Below, piece by piece: positions 13,501 to 19,061 of a DNA stretch of 24,079 bases. The notes under the pieces were generated by a model. It did no database searches. It was given only the letters and a program-made list of their open reading frames with translations, and had not been told where the DNA came from. The stretch covers positions 1 through 24,079 of IMG/VR virus record IMGVR_UViG_3300025087_000295. One strand, given 5' to 3'. This DNA comes from a virus. Position numbers and translations under genes: made by a program. Positions within the stretch are counted from its first letter, which is position 1. Each line of letters begins with the position of its first letter.

Positions 13501-13689
13501 TTGATCGGCGCTGGCCTGGCGTTCGTTCTGTCGTCCGCCTGGTACGTCGGGGCGTTCATCGCCCTGGCGGGGGCGCTGGCATCTATGACGCAGGCTGGCA
13601 AGCGCTCCGACGCTCGGGCGAAGCTGGCGGAAGTGGAAGGCCAGATCGCCGGCTTGCGAGCGCAGATGATCGAGAGAGCCGGATCGTAA
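13501..13689 (+). CDS. Small membrane protein with C-terminal coil
   Basis: 62 aa from a TTG; the frame is open back to 13450, and CTG at 13489/13492 behind AAGGA (13479-13483) are alternative starts. It has two hydrophobic segments (LLIGAGLAFVLSSAWYVGAFIALAGALASM) and a short charged helix (ARAKLAEVEGQIAGLRAQM). Codon use looks genuine, but the start is unsettled and it may be joined to the preceding 22-aa ORF. It could be a lysis- or envelope-related phage protein; unknown. Confidence 0.5.
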   Translation: MIGAGLAFVLSSAWYVGAFIALAGALASMTQAGKRSDARAKLAEVEGQIAGLRAQMIERAGS

Positions 13690-13704
13690 GGTGCTGGCAA
13701 GGTT

Positions 13705-13770
13705 GCCGCTTTCCCCGGACGGTAGGAGAGAAAGTTAGAGAAAACCCGTCCGGGGATACCAGTAAGCGGC
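13705..13770. repeat. Large two-part inverted repeat between convergent genes
   Basis: Inner arms TCCCCGGACGG (13712-13722) and CCGTCCGGGGA (13746-13756) are perfectly complementary over 11 bp around a 23-nt purine-rich loop; an outer stem GCCGCTT (13705-13711) pairs with AAGCGGC (13764-13770) across a 7-nt bulge. It lies between a plus-strand gene and a minus-strand gene, where a bidirectional terminator would sit, but there is no T-run. Confidence 0.75.
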
Positions 13771-13794
13771 CAGAGCATCCTGGGAGGGGCAAGC

Positions 13795-14010
13795 CTAGCG
13801 GCGGATGCTCGGAACCTTCTTGCGCGGCCTACCACGCCTGGCGGCCTGTTTTTCGCCCGTGCCGTCACAGGCCTGGCAGTCGCCGGTGTAGTCACAGGTC
13901 ATGCAGCCGTAGCCTTCGCAGGCCTGGCAGTTGCCGGATCCGTGGCAGATGTGGCAGGGTGTCGCTAGCTTAGCTTCTGAATTATCTTCGTAAGGTGCGG
14001 GATGGCTCAT
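13795..14010 (-). CDS. DnaJ-type zinc-finger-like small protein
   Basis: About 71 aa from the ATG at 14010 (MSHPAPYEDNSEAK); the upstream ATGs at 14025 and 14049 lie in the terminator sequence. It has a run of Cys motifs, CHICHGSGNCQACEGYGCMTCDYTGDCQACDGTGE (written here as its core; CxxCxGxG repeats), like the zinc-binding region of DnaJ, then a basic AT-hook-like tail RRGRPRKK. Probably binds nucleic acid or protein. A leftward terminator lies directly upstream, so it may have its own promoter or be read by leakage. The ribosome site is weak. Confidence 0.65.
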   Translation of the reverse strand: MSHPAPYEDNSEAKLATPCHICHGSGNCQACEGYGCMTCDYTGDCQACDGTGEKQAARRGRPRKKVPSIRR

Positions 14011-14025
14011 CGCTGCTTTCCCCAT

Positions 14026-14070
14026 AAAAATACCCCACGCGGGCGACATGACGCAATCGCCCGGCGGGGT
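14026..14070 (-). terminator. Leftward rho-independent terminator
   Basis: On the minus strand, ACCCC (14070-14066) and CGGGCGA (14063-14057) pair with TCGCCCG (14046-14040) and GGGGT (14036-14032), followed by ATTTTTA (14032-14024). It would stop transcripts coming from the repressor gene just before the zinc-finger gene. Confidence 0.75.
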
Positions 14071-14232
14071 GAATAGGTAGGGTTATTTGGGGGTTAGTAC
14101 GTAAGGGTTAGGCATGATCCACCCCTCCGGGTGGTCTTGCGCCCGCTCTCCTGGTTGACTGTGGCAGGTCCGGTCAGGATTGGCGGGTGAGCTTGATGGT
14201 CCGGTGCTTATTCAGGCGCTGGACCGTCTTGT
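14071..14232. other. Gap after the repressor gene
   Basis: 162 bp with no clear gene. A small hairpin CCACCC-CTCC-GGGTGG lies at 14119-14134. On the minus strand GGAGG precedes a 10-codon frame MPNPYVLTPK (ATG at 14115, stop at 14083), just before the leftward terminator; this could be a leader peptide or chance. Confidence 0.3.
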
Positions 14233-14466
14233 TTATTCGGTCTCCCCGGACGTTACGAACAGATCGCCGGGCTGAACGCCAAGAGCGTTGCAAATGCGCT
14301 CTATGGTTTCAACGTCGATCCGTGAGTATGCGCCACGTCGCAGGGCTAGAGCCTGGTTGTATGTCAGGCTGGCAGCTTCAGCGAACTCAGCGGTACTCAT
14401 ATTACGCTGGTCCAGTAATGCGGAGACCGTCAACCGGACGGTCATTGGGGACATCTGACTTAGCAT
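14233..14466 (-). CDS. Cro/CI-type (XRE) helix-turn-helix repressor
   Basis: 77 aa. The HTH is MTVRLTVSALLDQRNMSTAEFAEAASLTYNQALALRRG ... RIDVETIERICNALGVQPGDLF, the usual lambda-repressor-like DNA-binding fold (residues 8-68). It has no oligomerisation domain, so it resembles Cro or a minimal phage regulator. AAGGAGG is 4 nt from the ATG. Its promoter is a consensus sigma70 site with an operator-like sequence over the -35, shared with the 16.8 kb promoter, so it probably controls both. Which role it plays in the lysis-lysogeny choice is not shown. Confidence 0.85.
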   Translation of the reverse strand: MLSQMSPMTVRLTVSALLDQRNMSTAEFAEAASLTYNQALALRRGAYSRIDVETIERICNALGVQPGDLFVTSGETE

Positions 14467-14493
14467 CGAACCTCCTTTAGCTTGGATATAAGG

Positions 14494-14522
14494 ATTGTAT
14501 AGTATATTCGCTTTTATGTCAA
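14494..14522 (-). promoter_or_regulatory. Sigma70 promoter of the repressor gene
   Basis: On the minus strand TTGACA (14522-14517), 17-nt spacer, TACAAT (14499-14494). The predicted start is about 21 nt before the repressor ATG. Confidence 0.85.
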
Positions 14523-14531
14523 GTAGTTAAT
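14516..14531. promoter_or_regulatory. Operator-like sequence at the repressor promoter
   Basis: The plus-strand 15-mer ATGTCAAGTAGTTAA covers the -35 element and is repeated exactly at 16902-16916. The core TGTCAA-GTAG-TTAATA is an imperfect dyad. Probably bound by the adjacent HTH protein. Confidence 0.6.
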
Positions 14532-14701
14532 AATAGCACATCTTACCAACCCACTCCCCCAGCCGGTGGAGTCCGCCAAGACGCCGGCTGGGGAATGATG
14601 GCCGCCACAATCCTACTGTGGTATGCAGGAGAAACTTACCTCCTTTCGCGTGGATTAGTTAGGATGTGTGCTATCCGCTGGCGGCTGCGGCGGTAGCTGA
14701 T
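14531..14701. repeat. Non-coding gap with GC-rich inverted repeat
   Basis: Holds a perfect 10-bp inverted repeat, CCCCAGCCGG (14557-14566) and CCGGCTGGGG (14584-14593), around a 17-nt loop, and a smaller CCACA-ATCCTAC-TGTGG hairpin at about 14604-14621. It lies downstream of the 14702-15238 gene (leftward) and upstream of the repressor promoter. A strong AAAGGAGGT on the minus strand at about 14640 has no usable start codon. No gene is supported. Confidence 0.5.
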
Positions 14702-15238
14702 CTATTCCCGCTCGCGCAGGTGTTCGAGTATGCCGACCAGGGACGCGGCGATTGCGCCCTGTACCTGGTCCGGGTCTACCATCCCCTTGGCTATTTCCAG
14801 CCAGTCTACCGGGGTGGGCAGCGCCTTCAGCTCTTGCAGCTTGAGGTATTCCTTATGCGCCATTGCCAGGGCGATTTCGATAGACGGGGTTTCGTGTGTG
14901 GACAATCCGTTTCCGCCCAGAGCAGCCCGCTTCCCGGTGCCCCTGGCGCGCCAGACGATAAACTTAGCCCCGCTGGGAGAGTTACGGTTGCGCACGACGC
15001 CGATGGGGGTGTATTCGCCGGGGACATGGATATTGACATTCTCGCGCCCGTAGACAGTCAGGAACGGGGCAAGGCAGGTAGGGATCAGCGTCTCAAACTC
15101 CTGGCGCACTTCCCGGACCAGCTCGGCGCGTTCCCATTCTTTATCTAAAAATTCATGGTCAAGCTGCTCCTGGCCGTATCCGGTCAGGCGCTGGATTTCC
15201 TTCTCGCGCTCAGCGGCTTCGAGGTTCAGATCTGTCAT
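14702..15238 (-). CDS. Hypothetical phage protein
   Basis: 178 aa with AAAGGA 9 nt before the ATG. Charged N-terminal helix (residues 1-50), a middle beta-like section (LTVYGRENVNIHVPGEYTPIGVVRNRNSPSGAKFIVWRARG), then helices including PSIEIALAMAHKEYLKLQELK. It is the last gene of the 16.8-14.7 kb leftward operon. No family recognised. Confidence 0.7.
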   Translation of the reverse strand: MTDLNLEAAEREKEIQRLTGYGQEQLDHEFLDKEWERAELVREVRQEFETLIPTCLAPFLTVYGRENVNIHVPGEYTPIGVVRNRNSPSGAKFIVWRARGTGKRAALGGNGLSTHETPSIEIALAMAHKEYLKLQELKALPTPVDWLEIAKGMVDPDQVQGAIAASLVGILEHLRERE

Positions 15239-15372
15239 GGTGTCTCATCCTTTCGATTGCCGCCCGGCCCTGGGGGATTGTAGAGCCGGGCGGCTGGTGG
15301 CAAGCCAGACTATCGATCCAAGATATGCTGACTTCGCCAGCTAAGCTAGCGACGCTAGCCTTAGCTCAGGGG
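15239..15372. repeat. Non-coding gap with two inverted repeats
   Basis: First, GCCGCCCGGC (15259-15268) and GCCGGGCGGC (15285-15294), a perfect 10-bp repeat with a 16-nt loop. Second, a near-perfect 26-bp palindrome at 15340-15365 (GCTAAG CTAGCG A CGCTAG C CTTAGC; 12 bp of pairing with one extra base and a single central base). The first resembles the hairpins at 13705 and 14557; the second has too small a loop for a hairpin and looks like a dimeric protein-binding site. No T-runs. Confidence 0.65.
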
Positions 15373-15945
15373 TTATTCCCGCTCCAGGCGGGTGACCTTG
15401 GTCGCCTTGCCGTTTTCGTCGGCGGCATAGTAGGCGGTGAACCCGTTCAGGCCATAAGCCTGGCGGGGATCGAGCGCATCCACATCGAACCCGGCAACCT
15501 TCAAGACTTCGGGCCAGATAGCGACGCCATATTTGCTGAAGCGCCCGCCCTTGACCTTCCAGTACAGCTTGCCTTCCAGGATCGAGCCTATCAGGCTATC
15601 GGCGGCGAAGCTCTGATCCTGGCTGGTGTGCGCATTTCCGGTTGTAGCAGGCGGCGGTGTGGGTGTGGTATTGGGTATCCCCGAAGCGGGGGGCTGTGGA
15701 GCAGCAGGCTGCTGCGGCTGCTGGCCGACGGGCTTGGGCGTGACATGATACTGGTCGAGCAGGCCAACGAAGCGGGCGAAGCGCTCCATAAGCCGGTCTT
15801 CGTCGATATCGCGCAGGGTAAACTGTACGTTCCAGCCGGCCTTGGTGATGCCAAAGAAGTTCATGCTGGCGGGTGATTCGGACAGGTTTTTTAGGTCTGC
15901 CATCTCGGGTAGTTCTGGCTTGCTGGTTTTCGTTTGATCGGACAT
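15373..15945 (-). CDS. Hypothetical phage protein with Pro-rich linker
   Basis: 190 aa with AAGGAG 6 nt before the ATG. Residues 20-70 are a small domain (MNFFGITKAGWNVQFTLRDIDEDRLMERFARFVGLLDQ), residues 72-108 a low-complexity linker rich in P, Q, T and A, and residues 115-190 a second domain (LIGSILEGKLYWKVKGGRFSKYGVAIWPEVLKVAGFDVDAL ... GLNGFTAYYAADENGKATKVTRLE). The C-terminal domain resembles uncharacterised phage proteins found near recombination genes; no confident family. Confidence 0.7.
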   Translation of the reverse strand: MSDQTKTSKPELPEMADLKNLSESPASMNFFGITKAGWNVQFTLRDIDEDRLMERFARFVGLLDQYHVTPKPVGQQPQQPAAPQPPASGIPNTTPTPPPATTGNAHTSQDQSFAADSLIGSILEGKLYWKVKGGRFSKYGVAIWPEVLKVAGFDVDALDPRQAYGLNGFTAYYAADENGKATKVTRLERE

Positions 15946-15994
15946 TCTAATCTCCTTTGCCGTCCTGTTCGGTCACGGCGTCTAAAAGATGGAC

Positions 15995-16123
15995 TTACTT
16001 CTTATCGACCTTCTCGGTCTTAGGATCATAATGCTTGCGGTCGTATTCAGCCTGCTCCGCTTCGATCCAGCATAGAGCGGCGGCTAAGATCACCAGGGTA
16101 ACGATTGCCAGGATATATAACAT
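15995..16123 (-). CDS. 42-aa single-span membrane protein
   Basis: MLYILAIVTLVILAAALCWI followed by a charged tail (EAEQAEYDRKHYDPKTEKVDKK): one N-terminal transmembrane helix. GGGAGG with 5 nt spacing and a TAATG overlap with the preceding gene support it. It has the same plan as the small membrane protein that begins the other leftward operon (11842-12015). Function unknown. Confidence 0.7.
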   Translation of the reverse strand: MLYILAIVTLVILAAALCWIEAEQAEYDRKHYDPKTEKVDKK

Positions 16124-16794
16124 TATTCCCTCCCGCGGTAGTGCGCAAGCACCGCATACGGGCGGCAGATGCTGCAACCGGCGCTGTTGACGCCGTTGCA
16201 ATCGCACTCACGCCCGGCGGCTTTATCCTGCTCGATCTGGTAAGTAGCCCAGGCGCAAAGAGCCAGCGCTTCTTCGTCGATGGTGCCGGCGAAGTACAGG
16301 CGGCGGGCGTGCTCACTCACCCGCTCTTGCCCGGCTGTATCCAGATCGAAATACTCATCCGGCAGACATTCCAGGTAGCAAGCGTAATCTTCAACCAGCC
16401 TGGAGACTGGCAGGGTTTCGATTTTATCCAGCGTAGCTCCAAATGTGCGCTCTGCGAGTTGTGCGCCCGTGATGGTATCCTGGCCGCTGAAGCCGCGAGC
16501 GACCCAGGCCAACAGGAGCGGGTGCCATACGTAAGCCGCCTGGCGGGTGATCAGCTCAGTCGCGCAATCCAGGCAGACGTAGCCCTGGCGATGCCCGATG
16601 TAGCGCACGCCTTCGCCAGCCTGCAAGCGGCGGCTGCAATTGACGCAGTCACAAGCGCGGGGAGCGACAAACTCAGTCGCCAGCCGCAGCCGGCTGTCGG
16701 CCTGTGGGTAGATATCGGGATTGGCGACCGTCTCGGGTGATCCGAAGGTAGGGGCCTTGCGCATGGTGGATTGTGGTATGATTTCGATGGTCAT
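16123..16794 (-). CDS. Hypothetical protein with two Cys clusters
   Basis: 223 aa, AAGGAG 9 nt before the ATG. An N-terminal cluster CDCVNCSRRLQAGEGVRYIGHRQGYVCLDC (C48, C50, C53 and a CxxC further on) and a C-terminal cluster CDCNGVNSAGCSICRPY look like zinc-binding sites. The middle is helical. It is the first gene of the operon driven by the consensus promoter at 16880-16908. No family recognised. Confidence 0.7.
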   Translation of the reverse strand: MTIEIIPQSTMRKAPTFGSPETVANPDIYPQADSRLRLATEFVAPRACDCVNCSRRLQAGEGVRYIGHRQGYVCLDCATELITRQAAYVWHPLLLAWVARGFSGQDTITGAQLAERTFGATLDKIETLPVSRLVEDYACYLECLPDEYFDLDTAGQERVSEHARRLYFAGTIDEEALALCAWATYQIEQDKAAGRECDCNGVNSAGCSICRPYAVLAHYRGRE

Positions 16795-16853
16795 ATTGGG
16801 TGTCTCCTTTCTGACCGGCCCGGCGGTGTTAGCGCATCGTCGGGCAAACTGTT

Positions 16854-16870
16854 TGTTAAGTTGTTAATTA
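16854..16870. promoter_or_regulatory. Second operator-like sequence downstream of the leftward promoter
   Basis: TGTTAAGTTGTTAATTA resembles TGTCAAGTAGTTAACA at 16903-16918 and lies just after the predicted start of transcription (leftward), where a bound repressor would block clearance. Confidence 0.45.
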
Positions 16871-16879
16871 CTTAATACA

Positions 16880-16908
16880 AGTATAAACTATTTTATGTGG
16901 AATGTCAA
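16880..16908 (-). promoter_or_regulatory. Sigma70 promoter of the 16.8-14.7 kb operon
   Basis: On the minus strand TTGACA (16908-16903), 17-nt spacer, TATACT (16885-16880). It reads leftward into the gene starting at 16794 after a leader of about 80 nt. Confidence 0.85.
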
Positions 16909-16918
16909 GTAGTTAACA
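16902..16918. promoter_or_regulatory. Operator-like sequence shared with the repressor promoter
   Basis: ATGTCAAGTAGTTAA is identical to 14516-14530 and again covers the -35. Extended to TGTCAA-GTAG-TTAACA (16903-16918) it is a near-palindrome. Confidence 0.65.
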
Positions 16919-16951
16919 TTAGAAAAACTTACATTAGGGTAAGCAATATTC

Positions 16952-17245
16952 TTGACTCACATATGTTACAATCATCCTGCTACTTGTGGTCCAGGGTTAC
17001 TTACTGTAATTTTGACAGAGACGCCTTTACCAATTACCTGGCTTACCTGCCTGTATTGCAAGCACCGTCTTGCGCCAGTGGTGATCAGAGACGGTGTGCC
17101 TGTGATACCGGTGATCAGCTTCTCGATAGTGGTTTACATCGAGCAGGCTGAGATTACGTGCCCGCAGTGCCTGACTGTGCGGCGCTTCGAATACAAGCCG
17201 CCGGTGAAACGCAGGGCGGCGAAGCTGGAAACTGCAACGGTTTAG
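16952..17245 (+). CDS. Zinc-ribbon protein, start uncertain
   Basis: Up to 97 aa. TCLYCKHRL (CxxC) and ITCPQCLTVRRF (CxxC), 35-40 residues apart, form a zinc ribbon similar in plan to small phage Com-like regulators; the tail KPPVKRRAAK is basic. Both candidate starts are TTG codons (16952, or 17012 giving 77 aa) and neither has a good ribosome site. It lies between the leftward promoter and the late promoter, so a regulatory role is possible. An alternative is a decayed gene. Confidence 0.5.
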   Translation: MTHICYNHPATCGPGLLTVILTETPLPITWLTCLYCKHRLAPVVIRDGVPVIPVISFSIVVYIEQAEITCPQCLTVRRFEYKPPVKRRAAKLETATV

Positions 17246-17247
17246 GG

Positions 17248-17276
17248 TTGACATCAAACTGAAAAGTCTATATACT
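17248..17276 (+). promoter_or_regulatory. Candidate late promoter
   Basis: TTGACA (17248-17253), 17-nt spacer, TATACT (17271-17276): near-perfect sigma70 promoter reading right. It starts inside the 3' flank of the zinc-ribbon gene and lies upstream of the whole lysis-packaging operon. Confidence 0.85.
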
Positions 17277-17282
17277 CAAATC

Positions 17283-17376
17283 TGAACACGGTGCGAGTTA
17301 TCCGAAACGGATAACGCCGTGATCCAGCCGGGTGACGCCTGGCGACGCTCCTTCGGGAGTGCGCCTGGCGTTTTTT
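17283..17376 (+). ncRNA. Structured leader or small RNA ending in a terminator
   Basis: Transcription from 17248-17276 would give an RNA of about 95 nt. Hairpin 1: GTTATCCG-AAA-CGGATAAC (17297-17315, perfect 8 bp) closed by CACGG/CCGTG (17287-17291/17317-17321). Hairpin 2 is the terminator at 17335-17376. The two stems are joined by about 13 nt. This could be a free small RNA or an antitermination leader like HK022 put or the lambda pR' leader. Confidence 0.6.
17335..17376 (+). terminator. Strong terminator between the late promoter and late genes
   Basis: ACGCC-T-GGCG, a bulged A, then CGCTCC pair with GGAGTG, CGCC-T-GGCGT around a TTCG tetraloop, followed by TTTTTTG. About 16 pairs with one T-T mismatch; a textbook intrinsic terminator, placed before rather than after its operon. 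Confidence 0.85.
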
Positions 17377-17416
17377 GTTTAACCGCTAACGATGGTCGAA
17401 ATGGAGGCACAATCAA

Positions 17417-17779
17417 ATGACACCTGAAACTTTGGCACTGGTAGCCGGCGTTGTACTATCGCTGGCATTTTCGTATATCCCCACCTTGCGCACCCGCTTT
17501 GCCGAGCTGGCAAAAGAAACTCAGCAACTGGTGATGCTGGGGCTTATGGCCCTGGTTGCCCTGGGAACCTACGCCCTGGCGTGCTTTGGCATCCTGTCGG
17601 ACCTATTTGGCCTGGACATGACCTGCGACAAGATCGGCATTCTGGGATTGGTCCGGGCATTTATCTTTGCGATCATGGCGAACCAGGGAGTATACAAGCT
17701 GACGCCCCAAAAGGTGGATGTACAACTGGCGAAGGCGGAGCGAGACGGCACTGCTGATCTGGGCGTGGGGAGAGGATAA
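17417..17779 (+). CDS. Putative holin-like membrane protein
   Basis: 120 aa with GGAGG 9 nt before the ATG. Three hydrophobic segments: LALVAGVVLSLAFSYIP, LVMLGLMALVALGTYALACFGIL, and a third around IGILGLVRAFIFAIMANQGVY; then a charged tail. I recognise the plan (short first span, LVMLGL span, then xxNQGVYKLTPxK) from small phage membrane proteins placed before lysins. It may be the holin that permits endolysin release. First gene of the late operon. Confidence 0.6.
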   Translation: MTPETLALVAGVVLSLAFSYIPTLRTRFAELAKETQQLVMLGLMALVALGTYALACFGILSDLFGLDMTCDKIGILGLVRAFIFAIMANQGVYKLTPQKVDVQLAKAERDGTADLGVGRG

Positions 17780-17791
17780 AGGAGCCGCCGC

Positions 17792-18097
17792 ATGGATAAC
17801 TGGCTGCCGATCTTTGTTGCCCTGATCACTGGCCTGTTAGGTGGCGGCGGCGTCGCCTGGTATCTAGCCGGATCACAGCGGCGAATCAACGACGCAGAAG
17901 CGGTACTCCGGCTGGCAGACGCCAGAAAGAAAGGGGCTGAAGAAGACGAGCTGGCCGCCAAATCCTGGGTAATGCTGATCCAAACCATGAGCAATCAATT
18001 AGCTGCTTATCGCCTTGAGATAGACAAACTCAAGGACGAGGTAAGGGAGCTACGAACCTACATCAAAGATCAGGGGTTGCTCGACCCACCCCCTTAG
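17792..18097 (+). CDS. Membrane-anchored coiled-coil protein (spanin-like plan)
   Basis: 101 aa with AAGGAG before the ATG. One N-terminal transmembrane helix (WLPIFVALITGLLGGGGVAWYLAG) and a long coiled coil (residues 35-95: AEAVLRLADARKKGAEEDE ... EIDKLKDEVRELRTYI). An N-anchored coiled coil in a lysis cassette resembles an inner-membrane spanin, but no matching outer-membrane partner (lipobox) was found, so this is a plan-level suggestion only. Confidence 0.6.
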   Translation: MDNWLPIFVALITGLLGGGGVAWYLAGSQRRINDAEAVLRLADARKKGAEEDELAAKSWVMLIQTMSNQLAAYRLEIDKLKDEVRELRTYIKDQGLLDPPP

Positions 18098-18119
18098 AGC
18101 GACTTGAAAGGAACGGTAA

Positions 18120-18248
18120 ATGTCAATCGATTTGATCCTGTACGTTGTAGCGTTTATCCTGATGCTGCTGGCGGCCTTCCAGGTCCCGGCCAAGGTTTCC
18201 TGGTATCACCTGAGCCTGGCAGCCTTGATCTTGAGCCTGGTTGTATAA
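18120..18248 (+). CDS. 42-aa membrane protein
   Basis: MSIDLILYVVAFILMLLAAF, then QVPAKVSWYHLS, then LAALILSLVV: two transmembrane segments with a short loop. AAAGGAA is 6 nt upstream of the ATG. It could be a holin or antiholin, by size and place. Confidence 0.7.
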   Translation: MSIDLILYVVAFILMLLAAFQVPAKVSWYHLSLAALILSLVV

Positions 18249-18264
18249 GCAGCAAGTGGACAGC

Positions 18265-18561
18265 ATGCCGGATTTGCAGTCCTTGCAGAATGTCAATGGC
18301 GTCGTGTTCTTGCTGGCATTGTTCGCATGGGTCCAGGCGGCAAGAAAAATTCCGAAGTACCGGGGGCTGGTTGTAGCGCCCATTTTCTACTGTTTTGCGA
18401 CGGTGGTCTTTTACGTGATGGACTACTTTTTCAACTCGCAAGCGATAGGAAATACAACCGCCTACACGATCGCTTCGGCTTATCTGAGACTGGTTGGTGG
18501 ATTGCTGCTCCTGGGCATCGCCATCATCGTCATCGCAGAATACCGGGAGAGGGGCAAATGA
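18265..18561 (+). CDS. Multi-span membrane protein
   Basis: 98 aa from the ATG at 18265; a TTG at 18241 overlapping the preceding gene is an alternative giving 106 aa. Three hydrophobic segments (GVVFLLALFAWVQ, LVVAPIFYCFATVVFYVMDYFF, LVGGLLLLGIAIIVIAEY). Its TGA overlaps the next ATG (ATGA). Ribosome site weak. Part of the small-membrane-protein cluster; no family recognised. Confidence 0.6.
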   Translation: MPDLQSLQNVNGVVFLLALFAWVQAARKIPKYRGLVVAPIFYCFATVVFYVMDYFFNSQAIGNTTAYTIASAYLRLVGGLLLLGIAIIVIAEYRERGK

Positions 18562-19061
18562 GTGAAACCACCATTATCACCATCATCAGCTTTTTGCTGG
18601 GTGGCGGCACCATTGGGGCGCTGATCAGCTTCTGGGCAAACCGCAAAAAGACGGATGCGGAAACAGATAACCTAGTCATCGAAGGGGCTACGGCGCTGCT
18701 CAGGCCGCTGACCGAGCGGGTAACGTGCCTGGAAGGTGACCTGGCCACCGAACGGAAACGGCGCAGTGAATTGAATGATGAGCTGGAGAAAGCCAAACGT
18801 GAAAGCGTGGAGGCCAACCAGCGGAACATTCAGCGCATTGTCGCTTTGGAAGAGGCATTGATCGGCAAGGACGCTGAGATTGCCAAGCTGCAAACCGAAG
18901 CCGAAACACTGAAACAGCAAGTCGCAAGGCAGCGCCAGCAGATTGAAGACCTGGAAGCGCAGCTCGAGGAGCTGAAGCAGACGCCAGTTACCAAACTGGA
19001 AGGCGGAACGGTGATTATCAAGCGTAAGGGCACCGGTCCTTTGAAAGAGAGCAAAACATGA
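18558..19061 (+). CDS. Membrane-anchored long coiled-coil protein
   Basis: 167 aa from the ATG at 18558 (ATGA overlap, GAGAGGGG upstream). One N-terminal transmembrane helix (IITIISFLLGGGTIGALISFW), then an almost continuous coiled coil from residue 45 to 145 (e.g. LATERKRRSELNDELEKAKR). Same design as the 17792-18097 protein but longer. It may span the periplasm in lysis or tether something at the membrane. Confidence 0.65.
   Translation: MSETTIITIISFLLGGGTIGALISFWANRKKTDAETDNLVIEGATALLRPLTERVTCLEGDLATERKRRSELNDELEKAKRESVEANQRNIQRIVALEEALIGKDAEIAKLQTEAETLKQQVARQRQQIEDLEAQLEELKQTPVTKLEGGTVIIKRKGTGPLKESKT

Noticed and set aside
13446-13973. 175-aa plus-strand ORF overlapping the small membrane and zinc-finger genes
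   Set aside because: Its GTG overlaps the previous stop (GTGA), which is tempting, but the product is Arg/Gly-rich without a domain and crosses the large inverted repeat and an antisense gene. A short N-terminal part joined by a frameshift to the membrane ORF cannot be excluded.
16952-16969. Plus-strand promoter TTGACT ... TACAAT
   Set aside because: The two boxes are only 9 nt apart. TGTTACAAT could be an extended -10 but there is no -35 at the right distance.
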